This document shows, piece by piece, positions 47,480-55,201 of a stretch of 60,373 nt of DNA. The position numbers were made by a program, and so were the translations under genes. Under the pieces are notes generated by a model, which saw nothing but the letters and a program-made list of their open reading frames with translations, searched no databases and was not told the DNA's origin. The DNA is from Bacteroidales bacterium. GTDB taxonomy: Bacteria > Bacteroidota > Bacteroidia > Bacteroidales > UBA932. The stretch covers positions 1 through 60,373 of the forward strand of contig JAFZOU010000024.1 in assembly GCA_017550525.1 (NCBI GenBank), in the 5' to 3' direction. Within the stretch, counting starts at the first letter, position 1; each line of letters opens with the position of its first letter.

Positions 47480-48689
47480 AGGCCGATATAATAATGGAAG
47501 AATCGTTGCCGCCAAACCCGAAGGCATTGCAGAGGATATTCCGGAGCTCCTTCTGAAGAGGCTCAGTCTGAGGAACTATGCAGGAAGGATCCGGCGTGCT
47601 CCAGTTAAGCTGCCGGGGCACAAAACCATGCTGAAGGGCCAGCAGGCAGAACACAGCCTTAATGGAGCCTGAAGCGCTTGTAGTATGTCCTGTAAAGGAT
47701 TTTGTGGAAGAAACCGGAGGAAGATTATCTCCGAAGATGCGCCTTATTGCAGTGCTCTCCGAGGCATCATTGTTGGGCGTTCCCGTGCCGTGGGCATTGA
47801 TATAATCTATGGCCGATACATCAAGCCCAGCCACCTCAAGAGCCTTTCTCATTGCAAGGAACGCGCCCTCGCCGTCGGGCGATGAAGCAGTCTGGTGAAA
47901 TGCGTCGCAGGCATTGCCCCAGCCGCTTAAGACGGCAATGGGCTTGACCCCACGCTTCAGTGCGCTTTCTTCCGTTTCCAGCACCAGATATGCCGCGCCC
48001 TCACCAAGATTAAGGCCCGCCCTTGTGGCGTCAAACGGCCTACAGGGCTCCTTATCCAGGATCATGAGGGAATTAAAGCCATGGAAATGATAGGCGGAAA
48101 GACTTTCGCTGCCGCCGCACACCACGCACTGAAACTTACCGCTTCGGATAAGATTTGCCCCATAGATAATGGCATTTGTGGCCGATGAACAAGCAGTGGA
48201 AAGCGTTGTTGCAAACTTTGCTCCGCCAAGGAACTCCACCGCCAGATCCGTAGATGCGCCGCAGCTATGAAGCGCCGACACCCTTGGATAAATCCTCTCC
48301 GTAACGTCCATTCCCCCCACGGTTGTCCCGCCGATTACGGGTATCTCGGAGAGACACACGCTTACCGGAGATTTTTTTACGGAGGGAAGCGTGTGTCTCT
48401 CCGGATACCCTATTGATGCGTCTTCAAGCGCTTCCTGGAGAGCCAGGATGGACATAAGAGTGGTCCTTGGCCAGTTTGAGGCCATGGAAAGCGGAACGCC
48501 TGCAAGGGCCGCCATTTCCTCATTGGAGAGCGGCACTTCCCCTACCGGAAGCCCTTCAGGGCCGCCTTTAAGGTACTTCACAGGGGCTATGCCGCTACGG
48601 CAAGAGGTAAGAGCCTCCAGGCTGGCGGCCTTGCCGCAGCCAAGGGCGCTCACAACGCCGGCACCGGTTATGACAAGCCTTCCTGCCAC
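47469..48689 (-). CDS. Beta-ketoacyl-ACP synthase (FabF-like) with internal palindrome insertion
   Basis: Condensing enzyme, 406 residues. The triad is complete: Cys167 in STACSSATN, His300 in NAHGTGTPNND and His335 in FTGHTTSASG, with Lys330. Residues ~97-118 (ERHTLPSVKKSPVSVCLSE) are an insertion before IGGTTVGGMD, encoded by an inverted repeat at 48339-48410. It extends an ACP-bound chain in the cluster. It abuts the ACP gene with no gap. Confidence 0.88.
   Translation of the reverse strand: MAGRLVITGAGVVSALGCGKAASLEALTSCRSGIAPVKYLKGGPEGLPVGEVPLSNEEMAALAGVPLSMASNWPRTTLMSILALQEALEDASIGYPERHTLPSVKKSPVSVCLSEIPVIGGTTVGGMDVTERIYPRVSALHSCGASTDLAVEFLGGAKFATTLSTACSSATNAIIYGANLIRSGKFQCVVCGGSESLSAYHFHGFNSLMILDKEPCRPFDATRAGLNLGEGAAYLVLETEESALKRGVKPIAVLSGWGNACDAFHQTASSPDGEGAFLAMRKALEVAGLDVSAIDYINAHGTGTPNNDASESTAIRRIFGDNLPPVSSTKSFTGHTTSASGSIKAVFCLLALQHGFVPRQLNWSTPDPSCIVPQTEPLQKELRNILCNAFGFGGNDSSIIISAYDA
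48339..48410. repeat. Inverted repeat inside the ketosynthase gene
   Basis: Arms 48339-48363 and 48387-48410 pair over 24 bp with one bulged base, around a 23-base loop containing a T run. Arm sequence GAAGCGTGTGTCTCTCC with flanking GATACCC resembles the arms of elements A and B (GAAGGGT, 4-5 variable bases, TCTC, then CCC), so it may be a short member or relative. Confidence 0.75.
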
Positions 48690-48950
48690 CTACTTTGTCC
48701 TGTTATCGGCAATATACTGAGCCATTACGGCTATGCTGCGGAATACCTCCTTACCCTTTGACGGGGAATCCAGACGGATGCCGTAACTTTTTTCCATGAG
48801 CACGATGAGCTCAAGGACATCAATTGAGTCAAGGCCAAGGCCGTCGTCTCCAAAGAGAGGGGCGTTATCATCAATGTCCTCCGGAGTCATTCCGTCCAGA
48901 TTCAGTGAATCGATAATCTTGAGCTTGAGTTCTGTAATCAAATTTTCCAT
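48690..48950 (-). CDS. Acyl carrier protein (cluster, first)
   Basis: 86 residues; phosphopantetheine serine in GLGLDSIDVLEL. Acidic four-helix ACP with NLDGMTPEDIDDNAPLFGDDG, typical of polyene-type carrier proteins. It lies between the two ketosynthase blocks, 0 bp from one KS and 5 bp from the half-KS gene. Confidence 0.88.
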   Translation of the reverse strand: MENLITELKLKIIDSLNLDGMTPEDIDDNAPLFGDDGLGLDSIDVLELIVLMEKSYGIRLDSPSKGKEVFRSIAVMAQYIADNRTK

Positions 48951-48955
48951 ATTCC

Positions 48956-49438
48956 TTATTTAGTTTCTATCCATGCCATGGCCGTCCACTCAGAGTCTGA
49001 GGGGCAGTCTATCCAGGCCACAATGGCGTCACGGGTTATCCTGTCCTGAAACGCCTGGCGCACAATGGCGTCAATGAGCGGCCGGTCATATTTCTCCAAA
49101 ACGTATGCCGATGTCTCCCCCTCGTACTTATTCCTTATTGAAATCTCTCCGGCAACTATGTTTGGAAGCGTGTATACAAAGAGAGCCGGGGACGGGAAAT
49201 CCTCCATGCTCTTTGCGTAATTGAGGTCATTTGCAAGGCAGCCGTTACGGCTGAAAACAAGCACTGCGCGGTCTTCGCGGGGAGTGAATCGGCCCTCCTC
49301 ATCCCCAACAAGCATCTCCGTAAGAAGGAAACCCAGCTTTGAGAGGGTGTCCATCTTGAAGAACTTGGGATAATTACCCACCAGCTCCCTGTATAGGGAG
49401 GTAAGATTGGCGCCTGAGGGGATGCTTACTGCTTTCAT
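48956..49438 (-). CDS. Second half-ketosynthase-like protein
   Basis: 160 residues. ALFVYTLPNIVAGEISIRN matches the segment of KS enzymes just before the catalytic cysteine, but the cysteine motif is absent and the C-terminal half is missing. FKMDTLSKLGFLLTEMLV is the usual preceding helix. It is probably a non-catalytic KS partner like the one at 46961-47479. It overlaps the KS gene at 49435 by 4 bp. Confidence 0.7.
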   Translation of the reverse strand: MKAVSIPSGANLTSLYRELVGNYPKFFKMDTLSKLGFLLTEMLVGDEEGRFTPREDRAVLVFSRNGCLANDLNYAKSMEDFPSPALFVYTLPNIVAGEISIRNKYEGETSAYVLEKYDRPLIDAIVRQAFQDRITRDAIVAWIDCPSDSEWTAMAWIETK

Positions 49439-50463
49439 AGGGCACCTCCTTTTCTGAAGACCATGGCTCCGTTCACTCCCCCAAAGCCGGAAAGGAGCTT
49501 AAGGAAGAGTTTTCCTTTTGCGGGGCGTTCATGAGCCGATACATTCACGGGGTAAGTGACTCCCATCTCATGGAAGCCCTTGGTGGGAAGGACAATTCCG
49601 CTGTCAAAAGCCGCCATGGAGACAATTGCCTCAAGTATTCCGGCAGCGCCAAGAGTATGGCCGAAAATGCCTTTAAGGGCATTGACGGGGACGTCTGAAA
49701 GCCCGGCGCGGTAAAGCGCAATGGACTCCATTTCGTCGTTATACGGCGTTGCCGTACCGTGTACGCTGATAAATGCGATATCCTCCTTATTAACGCCTTC
49801 CATTACATATCGGAGACATTTGTAGCAACCTTCTCCTGTGCGTGAGGGGCCGGAAATGTGATTGGCATCATTACGGATAACTCCGTCCGTGATCTCCCAC
49901 TGGCCTTTCCGGGCCGATAAAACCATGGCCGCAGCGGCTTCTCCAAGATTCAGCCCCTGACGGTCTTTGTCGAAGGGACGGCAGGGCTCCGGAGACAGGG
50001 CCTTCAGGCAGTCGAATCCGCTGTGAATAAAGTCTGAATGGACCTCTGCGCCTATAACAACAACCTCATCATACTCTCCGCTGCGGATCATCCTCACGCC
50101 CTGAAGGAGGGCCGCAATGCCGGAAATGCATGCGTTGGATACAACTATCGGAGAGGCGGTGATGCCAATTGCGTCTGCGATATTAAGGGCGCTGGCGGCA
50201 AGGGAGATATCGGCCTTACCGATATGTTCTACGTTCCCTTTTGTGGTGGAAAGGACAAGGCCGGTACGCGGAGTTATTTCAATACCCTGAATGGCCTTCC
50301 TTGCTGCCTCTATGGCTATAGTTTCAAAGAATGATGTGCCGGAGAAGCCGCCTTTGTCAAACAAGCGGCCGCTACGGCCTTCACGCGCCGCAGAAAGTAC
50401 CTCTTTGACGGTACTTCCGACAGGCGTTACAAGCCCTTCTCCTATGCAATACACCTTTGTCAC
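49435..50463 (-). CDS. Beta-ketoacyl-ACP synthase (second full KS)
   Basis: 342 residues, shorter than FabF (~410). The triad is complete: Cys112 in VSNACISGIAALLQG, His235 in VHGTATPYND, His268 in GHTLGAAGI, and Lys264. CRPFDKDRQGLNLGEAAA is conserved. The shortened N-terminal region (few residues before TTKGN) is as in APE-type ketosynthases. It probably works with the adjacent half-KS. Confidence 0.86.
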   Translation of the reverse strand: MTKVYCIGEGLVTPVGSTVKEVLSAAREGRSGRLFDKGGFSGTSFFETIAIEAARKAIQGIEITPRTGLVLSTTKGNVEHIGKADISLAASALNIADAIGITASPIVVSNACISGIAALLQGVRMIRSGEYDEVVVIGAEVHSDFIHSGFDCLKALSPEPCRPFDKDRQGLNLGEAAAAMVLSARKGQWEITDGVIRNDANHISGPSRTGEGCYKCLRYVMEGVNKEDIAFISVHGTATPYNDEMESIALYRAGLSDVPVNALKGIFGHTLGAAGILEAIVSMAAFDSGIVLPTKGFHEMGVTYPVNVSAHERPAKGKLFLKLLSGFGGVNGAMVFRKGGAL

Positions 50464-50464
50464 A

Positions 50465-50890
50465 CTAAGAAGCCTGCGCTGATTTTAAGGATGCCTGGGC
50501 AATGAGCTCTTCCCCTACCCTTACTTCAATGTCTGTCATGGAAACGTTGAAGAAATCCTGCACGAGGTGCACGGTGGTTGTGAGTTCTTCTCCCTTTTTG
50601 GGGAGCCTTGAGATGTGGTATTTCTTTACCTGGCCGATATAGCCGATAGATACCGGAAGATTGAGCACAAAACGCTGGCGGTAGCCTGAGCGGGCGGCGC
50701 TTGCCTGGGCCATATGCTCCAGGAGGCCTGCCGCGCTTAGCTCTTCCCCGTCCATAAGCATATGGCCGGAGCCCACGGTAAGGTGCACCACGGTGGTTTC
50801 TTCCGTGTATGACAAAAGTCTGTCCACAAAACGGAAAGGCGGCTGCTGGGGCAGCAGCATATCCATCTCTATATCTTCAAAAGGCTTCAT
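50465..50890 (-). CDS. Hotdog-fold dehydratase (ApeP-like)
   Basis: 141 residues. LLPQQPPFRFVDRLLSY and GLLEHMAQASAARSGY resemble the ApeP-type 3-hydroxyacyl-ACP dehydratase, with Glu and His of the hotdog active site. Two hotdog proteins in one cluster (this and 45871-46191) are the hallmark of aryl-polyene synthesis, where they work as a pair. Confidence 0.75.
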   Translation of the reverse strand: MKPFEDIEMDMLLPQQPPFRFVDRLLSYTEETTVVHLTVGSGHMLMDGEELSAAGLLEHMAQASAARSGYRQRFVLNLPVSIGYIGQVKKYHISRLPKKGEELTTTVHLVQDFFNVSMTDIEVRVGEELIAQASLKSAQAS

Positions 50891-51754
50891 CTATGCCCAA
50901 AAATCGTAAAAATTGTACCATTGGTCCGGCCACTCCCTTACCACGGATTCCACTTCTTTTGCAAATGCCTGCGCAAGGTCCCTGACGCTGTCTCCGGCTA
51001 CAGGCTGGATGATCACCTTATAACTCTTCAGACCTGTTTTGACGCAGAAGGTGGCCAGCGCGCTCACTCCCCTTGAATGGGTAAGGGTGAAAGGCCCTGC
51101 GGGGAAGGAAGCATCGGCCCCGAGGAAACTGCATTTAACGGCCTTGGATGAGCCAAATACGCGGTCTGCGGGAAGAGACGCCACCTCACCTGATGCAAGT
51201 GCATTGTTGAGCCTGAAAAGATGGGACATGTCCTCGCTCACCGGGACCATCGTAACGTTGCAGTCCTTAAACATACGCTCCCTGTTGGCCATGACCGTGG
51301 CGGTTTCTCCGGCATACACAAGCACGTTCATGCGCTTGGGGCTGAGGAGTGTGTAACCGGCCATCTCATAGTTCCCAATGTGGGAGCTCAGTATCACGAA
51401 GCCTTCATTACCTCTGCAGTAGACCTGGTAAAGACCGTTGTCTTCACGCTCCACCTTGAACTTCTTTCCGGCATAAGCGGCAAACCTGTCCAGTACCACC
51501 ATGCCCATGTTGAACATATTGAGGTATACATGGAGGATGCTCTTCAGCGGGCCATAACCAATCCTTTTGCGGAAGAAACGCCAGGAAGCCCGGCGTCCCT
51601 TGCCGTCAAGAAGGATATAGAAGGGAATCACAAGGGCCATCACGCCGTAAAGGAGCCACAGGGGAAGTATCCGGTACAGTCCGATGAGAGTTCTCTGCAT
51701 CCAGGGTGTACCGTCTGTCTTTCCTTTCCAGGCGCTATGCTCCGTTTTAGGCAA
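50891..51754 (-). CDS. LpxL/HtrB-like lysophospholipid acyltransferase
   Basis: 287 residues with an N-terminal membrane segment (LWLLYGVMALVIPFYILLDG) and the acyltransferase motif SSHIGNYE (HX4E), as in lipid A late acyltransferases. SLPADRVFG and GPFTLTHSRG fit the family. In aryl-polyene clusters such enzymes attach the polyene acid to its lipid. It overlaps the ACP gene by 8 bp. Confidence 0.83.
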   Translation of the reverse strand: MPKTEHSAWKGKTDGTPWMQRTLIGLYRILPLWLLYGVMALVIPFYILLDGKGRRASWRFFRKRIGYGPLKSILHVYLNMFNMGMVVLDRFAAYAGKKFKVEREDNGLYQVYCRGNEGFVILSSHIGNYEMAGYTLLSPKRMNVLVYAGETATVMANRERMFKDCNVTMVPVSEDMSHLFRLNNALASGEVASLPADRVFGSSKAVKCSFLGADASFPAGPFTLTHSRGVSALATFCVKTGLKSYKVIIQPVAGDSVRDLAQAFAKEVESVVREWPDQWYNFYDFWA

Positions 51755-51989
51755 CGTGATCCTGAATGAACTTGCAGAACTGGTCCAGGGTGATGAGCTC
51801 TTTGAAATCCTCGGGCTTCATCTTATATCCAAACTGGTCTTCAACCAGGACGACAACGTCCACTACTTCCAGGGAGTCAATCCCAAGGTCTTCCTTAAGG
51901 CGTGCACCGCCCTCAATCTTATCTTCTTCAATCTCAAGGTCTTCTACAAGGAAGTTTTTTACCTTTTCATTAATCTCTTCGATACTCAT
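51747..51989 (-). CDS. Acyl carrier protein (cluster, second)
   Basis: 80 residues; phosphopantetheine serine in LGIDSLEVVDV; FGYKMKPEDFKELITLDQF is a typical third-helix region. It lies 5 bp below the methyltransferase gene. Two ACPs per cluster match the two-ACP setup of APE systems. Confidence 0.9.
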   Translation of the reverse strand: MSIEEINEKVKNFLVEDLEIEEDKIEGGARLKEDLGIDSLEVVDVVVLVEDQFGYKMKPEDFKELITLDQFCKFIQDHVA

Positions 51990-51994
51990 AACTA

Positions 51995-53092
51995 CTACTG
52001 ATTTAAGGTTTTACATACAAGAATGCTGTGCCCCTGTCCAAGGCCGTCATGGACGGCTTCAACATCAAGGCCGGCTTCACGCACAAGACGTATCATGTCA
52101 TCCGAGTGATACATCTTGGAGTTGCCGTTGGCCATTGCGGTGAAATAGAGGCTTGTCATAGTAAGGCAGAAGGATGCCGGCTCATATTTCTGGCGGTCCC
52201 AGAAGGTTTCCATGACAAGGAGCCTTGCCCCGGGCTTCATAATCTTCCTGGCGCGGCTTAGGATAGAGAGAATCTCATCCTCTGCAAAGCAGTCCAGAAA
52301 CTGGCTCATCCAGATTATGTCCGGATTGACGTCAGTGGGGAATTCACTGCTTCTGTCAAGAAGATTCATCGGCCTTGCATCTATCCTTTCCTCTCCGGGC
52401 ATCCCGGCAACTGCCTTTCTCATGAGGCCTATCTGCTGTGGGAGGTCCACAATGGTAACCTTTACGTCCTCATTGAAGGCTACTGCGCGCTGTGCAAAGC
52501 GGCCGGTATTGCCACCTACGTCCATAATCCTCAGAGGCTTGAAGGAAAAGATTATTTCCAGGGCCTGCAGGAATGAATGGTCTGAGTAGAAATGGTCAAA
52601 ACCAAACCAGCTCTTCTGGACCTGCGGCGGCAAAGAGGACAGTCCCTCATATATTGTGGGCCAGGAGCCAAAGTGGTCAAGACCCGCCGGGCGGCCTTCC
52701 TTCAGGGCTTCCTCAAGGTGGAAGAAGCCTTCATAATTGACATCGTGATTGAAGTCGATGTTCACGCGGGCGGAAGGATCCGTAAGGAGGAACCATCCGG
52801 TTTTGGTGATACTGTACTTGTCGGTTGACGTGTCAATAATTACTGTGCCGATAGAAAGGGATGCTTCAAGGAGTACCTTTGCGGCATAGATGCTTATGCC
52901 GGCCTTCCCTGCAACCTCTTCAAGGGTTAAGGGATTGTCCCTCAGGGCTTCCAGGATGCCGAACTTCAGCATAAGGCGGCTTGCCTGGAAAACGATTGGG
53001 CCGAATGCGATGAACTGGGCGAGCCTCTGGGCGTCGCGGGCGGGCAGCCTGTCCTTGGTGTAGGCTTTTTCTATGTTGGGGAACAAATTCAT
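51995..53092 (-). CDS. Class I SAM-dependent O-methyltransferase (acetylserotonin-OMT-like)
   Basis: 365 residues. A winged-helix N-terminal dimerisation domain (TLEEVAGKAGISIYAAKVLLEA) precedes the Rossmann fold: SAM motif MDVGGNTGRFA, then VTIVDLPQQIGL and DIIWMSQFLDCFAEDE. Such enzymes methylate phenolic hydroxyls, plausible for the aryl head of the product. First gene of the main minus-strand operon. Confidence 0.82.
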   Translation of the reverse strand: MNLFPNIEKAYTKDRLPARDAQRLAQFIAFGPIVFQASRLMLKFGILEALRDNPLTLEEVAGKAGISIYAAKVLLEASLSIGTVIIDTSTDKYSITKTGWFLLTDPSARVNIDFNHDVNYEGFFHLEEALKEGRPAGLDHFGSWPTIYEGLSSLPPQVQKSWFGFDHFYSDHSFLQALEIIFSFKPLRIMDVGGNTGRFAQRAVAFNEDVKVTIVDLPQQIGLMRKAVAGMPGEERIDARPMNLLDRSSEFPTDVNPDIIWMSQFLDCFAEDEILSILSRARKIMKPGARLLVMETFWDRQKYEPASFCLTMTSLYFTAMANGNSKMYHSDDMIRLVREAGLDVEAVHDGLGQGHSILVCKTLNQ

Positions 53093-53109
53093 TCTTTAAT
53101 TAAAGTTTG

Positions 53110-53117
53110 CAAATTTA
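53110..53117 (-). promoter_or_regulatory. Bacteroidetes -7 box for the lipid/polyene operon
   Basis: TAAATTTG on the minus strand, 17 bases before the methyltransferase ATG. It overlaps the -33 region of the opposite promoter. Confidence 0.55.
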
Positions 53118-53131
53118 CTGAAAAAATTGCG

Positions 53132-53139
53132 TAAATTTG
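53132..53139 (+). promoter_or_regulatory. Bacteroidetes promoter for the deoxyhypusine-synthase homologue
   Basis: TAAATTTG with TTTG at 53106-53109, 22 bases upstream: the best -33/-7 pair in the window. ATG follows after 39 bases. Confidence 0.65.
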
Positions 53140-53178
53140 TACGTTTGAAAACGAAAGAACTTAAAAACAACAAATAAA

Positions 53179-54147
53179 ATGGAAAAGGGTCCTATTTCAC
53201 AGTTTATCACCCACAATTACCGTCACTTCAATTCCGCAGCTCTGGTAGACGCTGCAAAGGCTTATGAAGACCTCCTGAACAAGGGTGGAAAGATGTTTCT
53301 GGCTATGGCAGGTGCCATGTCCACCGCAGAACTTGGCCTTACTCTGGCAGAAATGATCCGCCAGGACAAGATCGCTTTTGTATGCTGCAGCGCCAACAAC
53401 CTTGAAGAGGATATCATGAACCTTGTGGCACACAGCCATTATTACAGGGTTCCCGGTTACCGTGACCTCACTCCCCAGCAGGAGCAGGAACTTCTTGACA
53501 ACCACTACAACCGCGTTACAGATACCTGTATCCCCGAAGAAGAGGCTTTCCGCCGTCTGGAGAAGCACCTTATAGAGGTTTGGGACAAGGCAAAGGCAGA
53601 AGGTAAGCGTTACCTCCCCTATGAGTTCATCTATCAGATGATCCGTAGCGGTGTCCTTGAGCAGTACTATGAGATTGATCCTAAAGACAGCTGGGTAGTT
53701 GCAGCATGTGAGAAGAACATCCCCATCATCTGCCCTGCATGGGAAGACTGCACCACCGGTAACATCTTCACCGCCCACGTAATCCGCGGTGAGTATGATC
53801 CCCACATGGTCATCCAGGGCGTGGAAGTCATGATGTTCCTGGTAGATTGGTACAAGAAGAACGCTCCCGGCGTTGGCTTCTTCCAGATTGGCGGCGGCAC
53901 CGCCGGTGACTTCCCTATCTGCTGCGTTCCCATGATGGAGCAGGATCTTGGTTGGGAGGGCACTCCCCTCTGGGCATATTTCTGCCAGATCTCAGACTCC
54001 ACCACCAGTTACGGTTCTTATTCAGGTGCAGTTCCCAATGAGAAGATCACATGGGGAAAGCTTGCACCGGATACTCCCAGGTTTATCGTGGAAAGCGATG
54101 CCACTATCGTAGCACCTCTTATCTTTGCATACGTCCTTGGCTGGTAA
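53179..54147 (+). CDS. Deoxyhypusine synthase family protein
   Basis: 322 residues. KMFLAMAGAMSTAELGLTLAEM and CCSANNLEEDIMNL are NAD-binding DHS motifs; FFQIGGGTAGDFPICCVPMM follows; NEKITWGKLAPD carries the lysine that forms the enzyme-butylimine link. Bacteria have no eIF5A precursor, so its product is probably homospermidine or another aminobutyl transfer product (established for some bacterial homologues, unproved here). The same genome has speA. It is divergent from the cluster operon. Confidence 0.85.
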   Translation: MEKGPISQFITHNYRHFNSAALVDAAKAYEDLLNKGGKMFLAMAGAMSTAELGLTLAEMIRQDKIAFVCCSANNLEEDIMNLVAHSHYYRVPGYRDLTPQQEQELLDNHYNRVTDTCIPEEEAFRRLEKHLIEVWDKAKAEGKRYLPYEFIYQMIRSGVLEQYYEIDPKDSWVVAACEKNIPIICPAWEDCTTGNIFTAHVIRGEYDPHMVIQGVEVMMFLVDWYKKNAPGVGFFQIGGGTAGDFPICCVPMMEQDLGWEGTPLWAYFCQISDSTTSYGSYSGAVPNEKITWGKLAPDTPRFIVESDATIVAPLIFAYVLGW

Positions 54148-54595
54148 GAAGAATATATTCACAAAGGTAAAGGGCCTGTTCCGTAAAAAGGAGCAGGCTC
54201 CTTCTTCCGGTGCCGTAGTACGTGTGTCTCCTATGGCAAGGCCCATTTCTGCCTCAGAAGCACGTGAAGTAGGTGTTCTGGTTCAGCAGTGGGTTAAGGC
54301 CAAAGGCTATCGCCTTCCTCACCGTACTCTTCAGGAGGCAGCGGAAAATATCGGCACTGATTCCGTAAAACTGCACCGCTACTGCATCAATTCCCTGGGA
54401 ATGGATTTCCGCGCCTGGCGCACTTCCCTTAGGGTTGAAGATGCCAAGAGACTGCTTATAGAAGAGCCGGATCTCCCCTCCTCCCACATAGCTCGTATGG
54501 TGGGCGTGCAGGACAGGAGCAATTTCTTTCGTCAATTCACGGACATTACCGGTTTGTCACCGGATAAATGGCGCCAGCAGCACTCTAAAAAGTAA
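54125..54595 (+). CDS. Small AraC-type HTH protein
   Basis: 156 residues at most. A C-terminal AraC-like double HTH (RTSLRVEDAKRLLIEE, SHIARMVGVQDRSNFFRQFTDITGLSP) is preceded by a basic linker (KGLFRKKEQAPSSG). No ligand domain. The start is uncertain: TTG at 54125 (used here), TTG at 54137 or ATG at 54233. It overlaps the DHS gene by 23 bp with the first choice. It is probably co-transcribed with DHS and may regulate neighbours (inference). Confidence 0.7.
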   Translation: MHTSLAGKKNIFTKVKGLFRKKEQAPSSGAVVRVSPMARPISASEAREVGVLVQQWVKAKGYRLPHRTLQEAAENIGTDSVKLHRYCINSLGMDFRAWRTSLRVEDAKRLLIEEPDLPSSHIARMVGVQDRSNFFRQFTDITGLSPDKWRQQHSKK

Positions 54596-54606
54596 TTCCT
54601 CTTTGA

Positions 54607-55137
54607 TTATCCCAGCGGGTAAAACAGCCCTTGATATCGGCTGTGCCAGCTGCGGTCATAGTGCTTGCGGATGGTGCGGGCGCTAGCAAATGCATTGAAG
54701 TTTGCCCAGGATTCCAGAAACAGTACTGCAAAGTCTGTGCGCTGATGAACGGTAAGTGCAAAGAGAGTATACACAGCCACAATATAGACACAGGCGCGTT
54801 CACGGTCATCGGCCTGCGGAGTAGCGGGCGTTGTGAGCGTAAGACGCTGGCTCTGGGCAAAGGATACATCGGCAATCACATCTGCAAGACGGGCTTCGTC
54901 GGAGGGCTCATAAAACTGGGCCGCATAGCGCTCTGAGGCATATTTATGGGCCGATACTTCCTTCTCAAGTGCAGGCATGGGATCCTGAAGACGGGATTCG
55001 AAATACCTGCCGAAATCTGCCTTGCCCCTAAGAAATTCAAGGGCAAGGATGCAGTAGTCCCTCACGGAGGCTTCTACCACCATAGAGTAAGGGGCTTTTT
55101 CATCAATTGCGGCCAGTATTTCTTTTACAGTTTTCAT
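54607..55137 (-). CDS. Hypothetical helical protein
   Basis: 176 residues from the ATG at 55137 (MKTVKEILAAIDEKAP). No signal or membrane segments, no recognised domain. Charged, helix-rich: EFLRGKADFGRYFESRLQD, a stretch with SAHKYASERYAAQFYEPSD, and a C-terminal HYDRSWHSRYQG. The upstream ORF extension was rejected because it overlaps the divergent dehydrogenase. Convergent with the HTH gene (11 bp gap). Confidence 0.6.
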   Translation of the reverse strand: MKTVKEILAAIDEKAPYSMVVEASVRDYCILALEFLRGKADFGRYFESRLQDPMPALEKEVSAHKYASERYAAQFYEPSDEARLADVIADVSFAQSQRLTLTTPATPQADDRERACVYIVAVYTLFALTVHQRTDFAVLFLESWANFNAFASARTIRKHYDRSWHSRYQGLFYPLG

Positions 55138-55167
55138 TTTCAAGACGTAAATATACAAAAATTTGCG

Positions 55168-55175
55168 TAAGTTTG
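55168..55175 (+). promoter_or_regulatory. Bacteroidetes -7 box for the 2-hydroxyacid dehydrogenase
   Basis: TAAGTTTG, 26 bases before the ATG at 55202. It lies in the divergent space with the hypothetical gene. Confidence 0.5.
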
Positions 55176-55201
55176 TATACATTTCTAAAATACGGCCGGT
55201 T

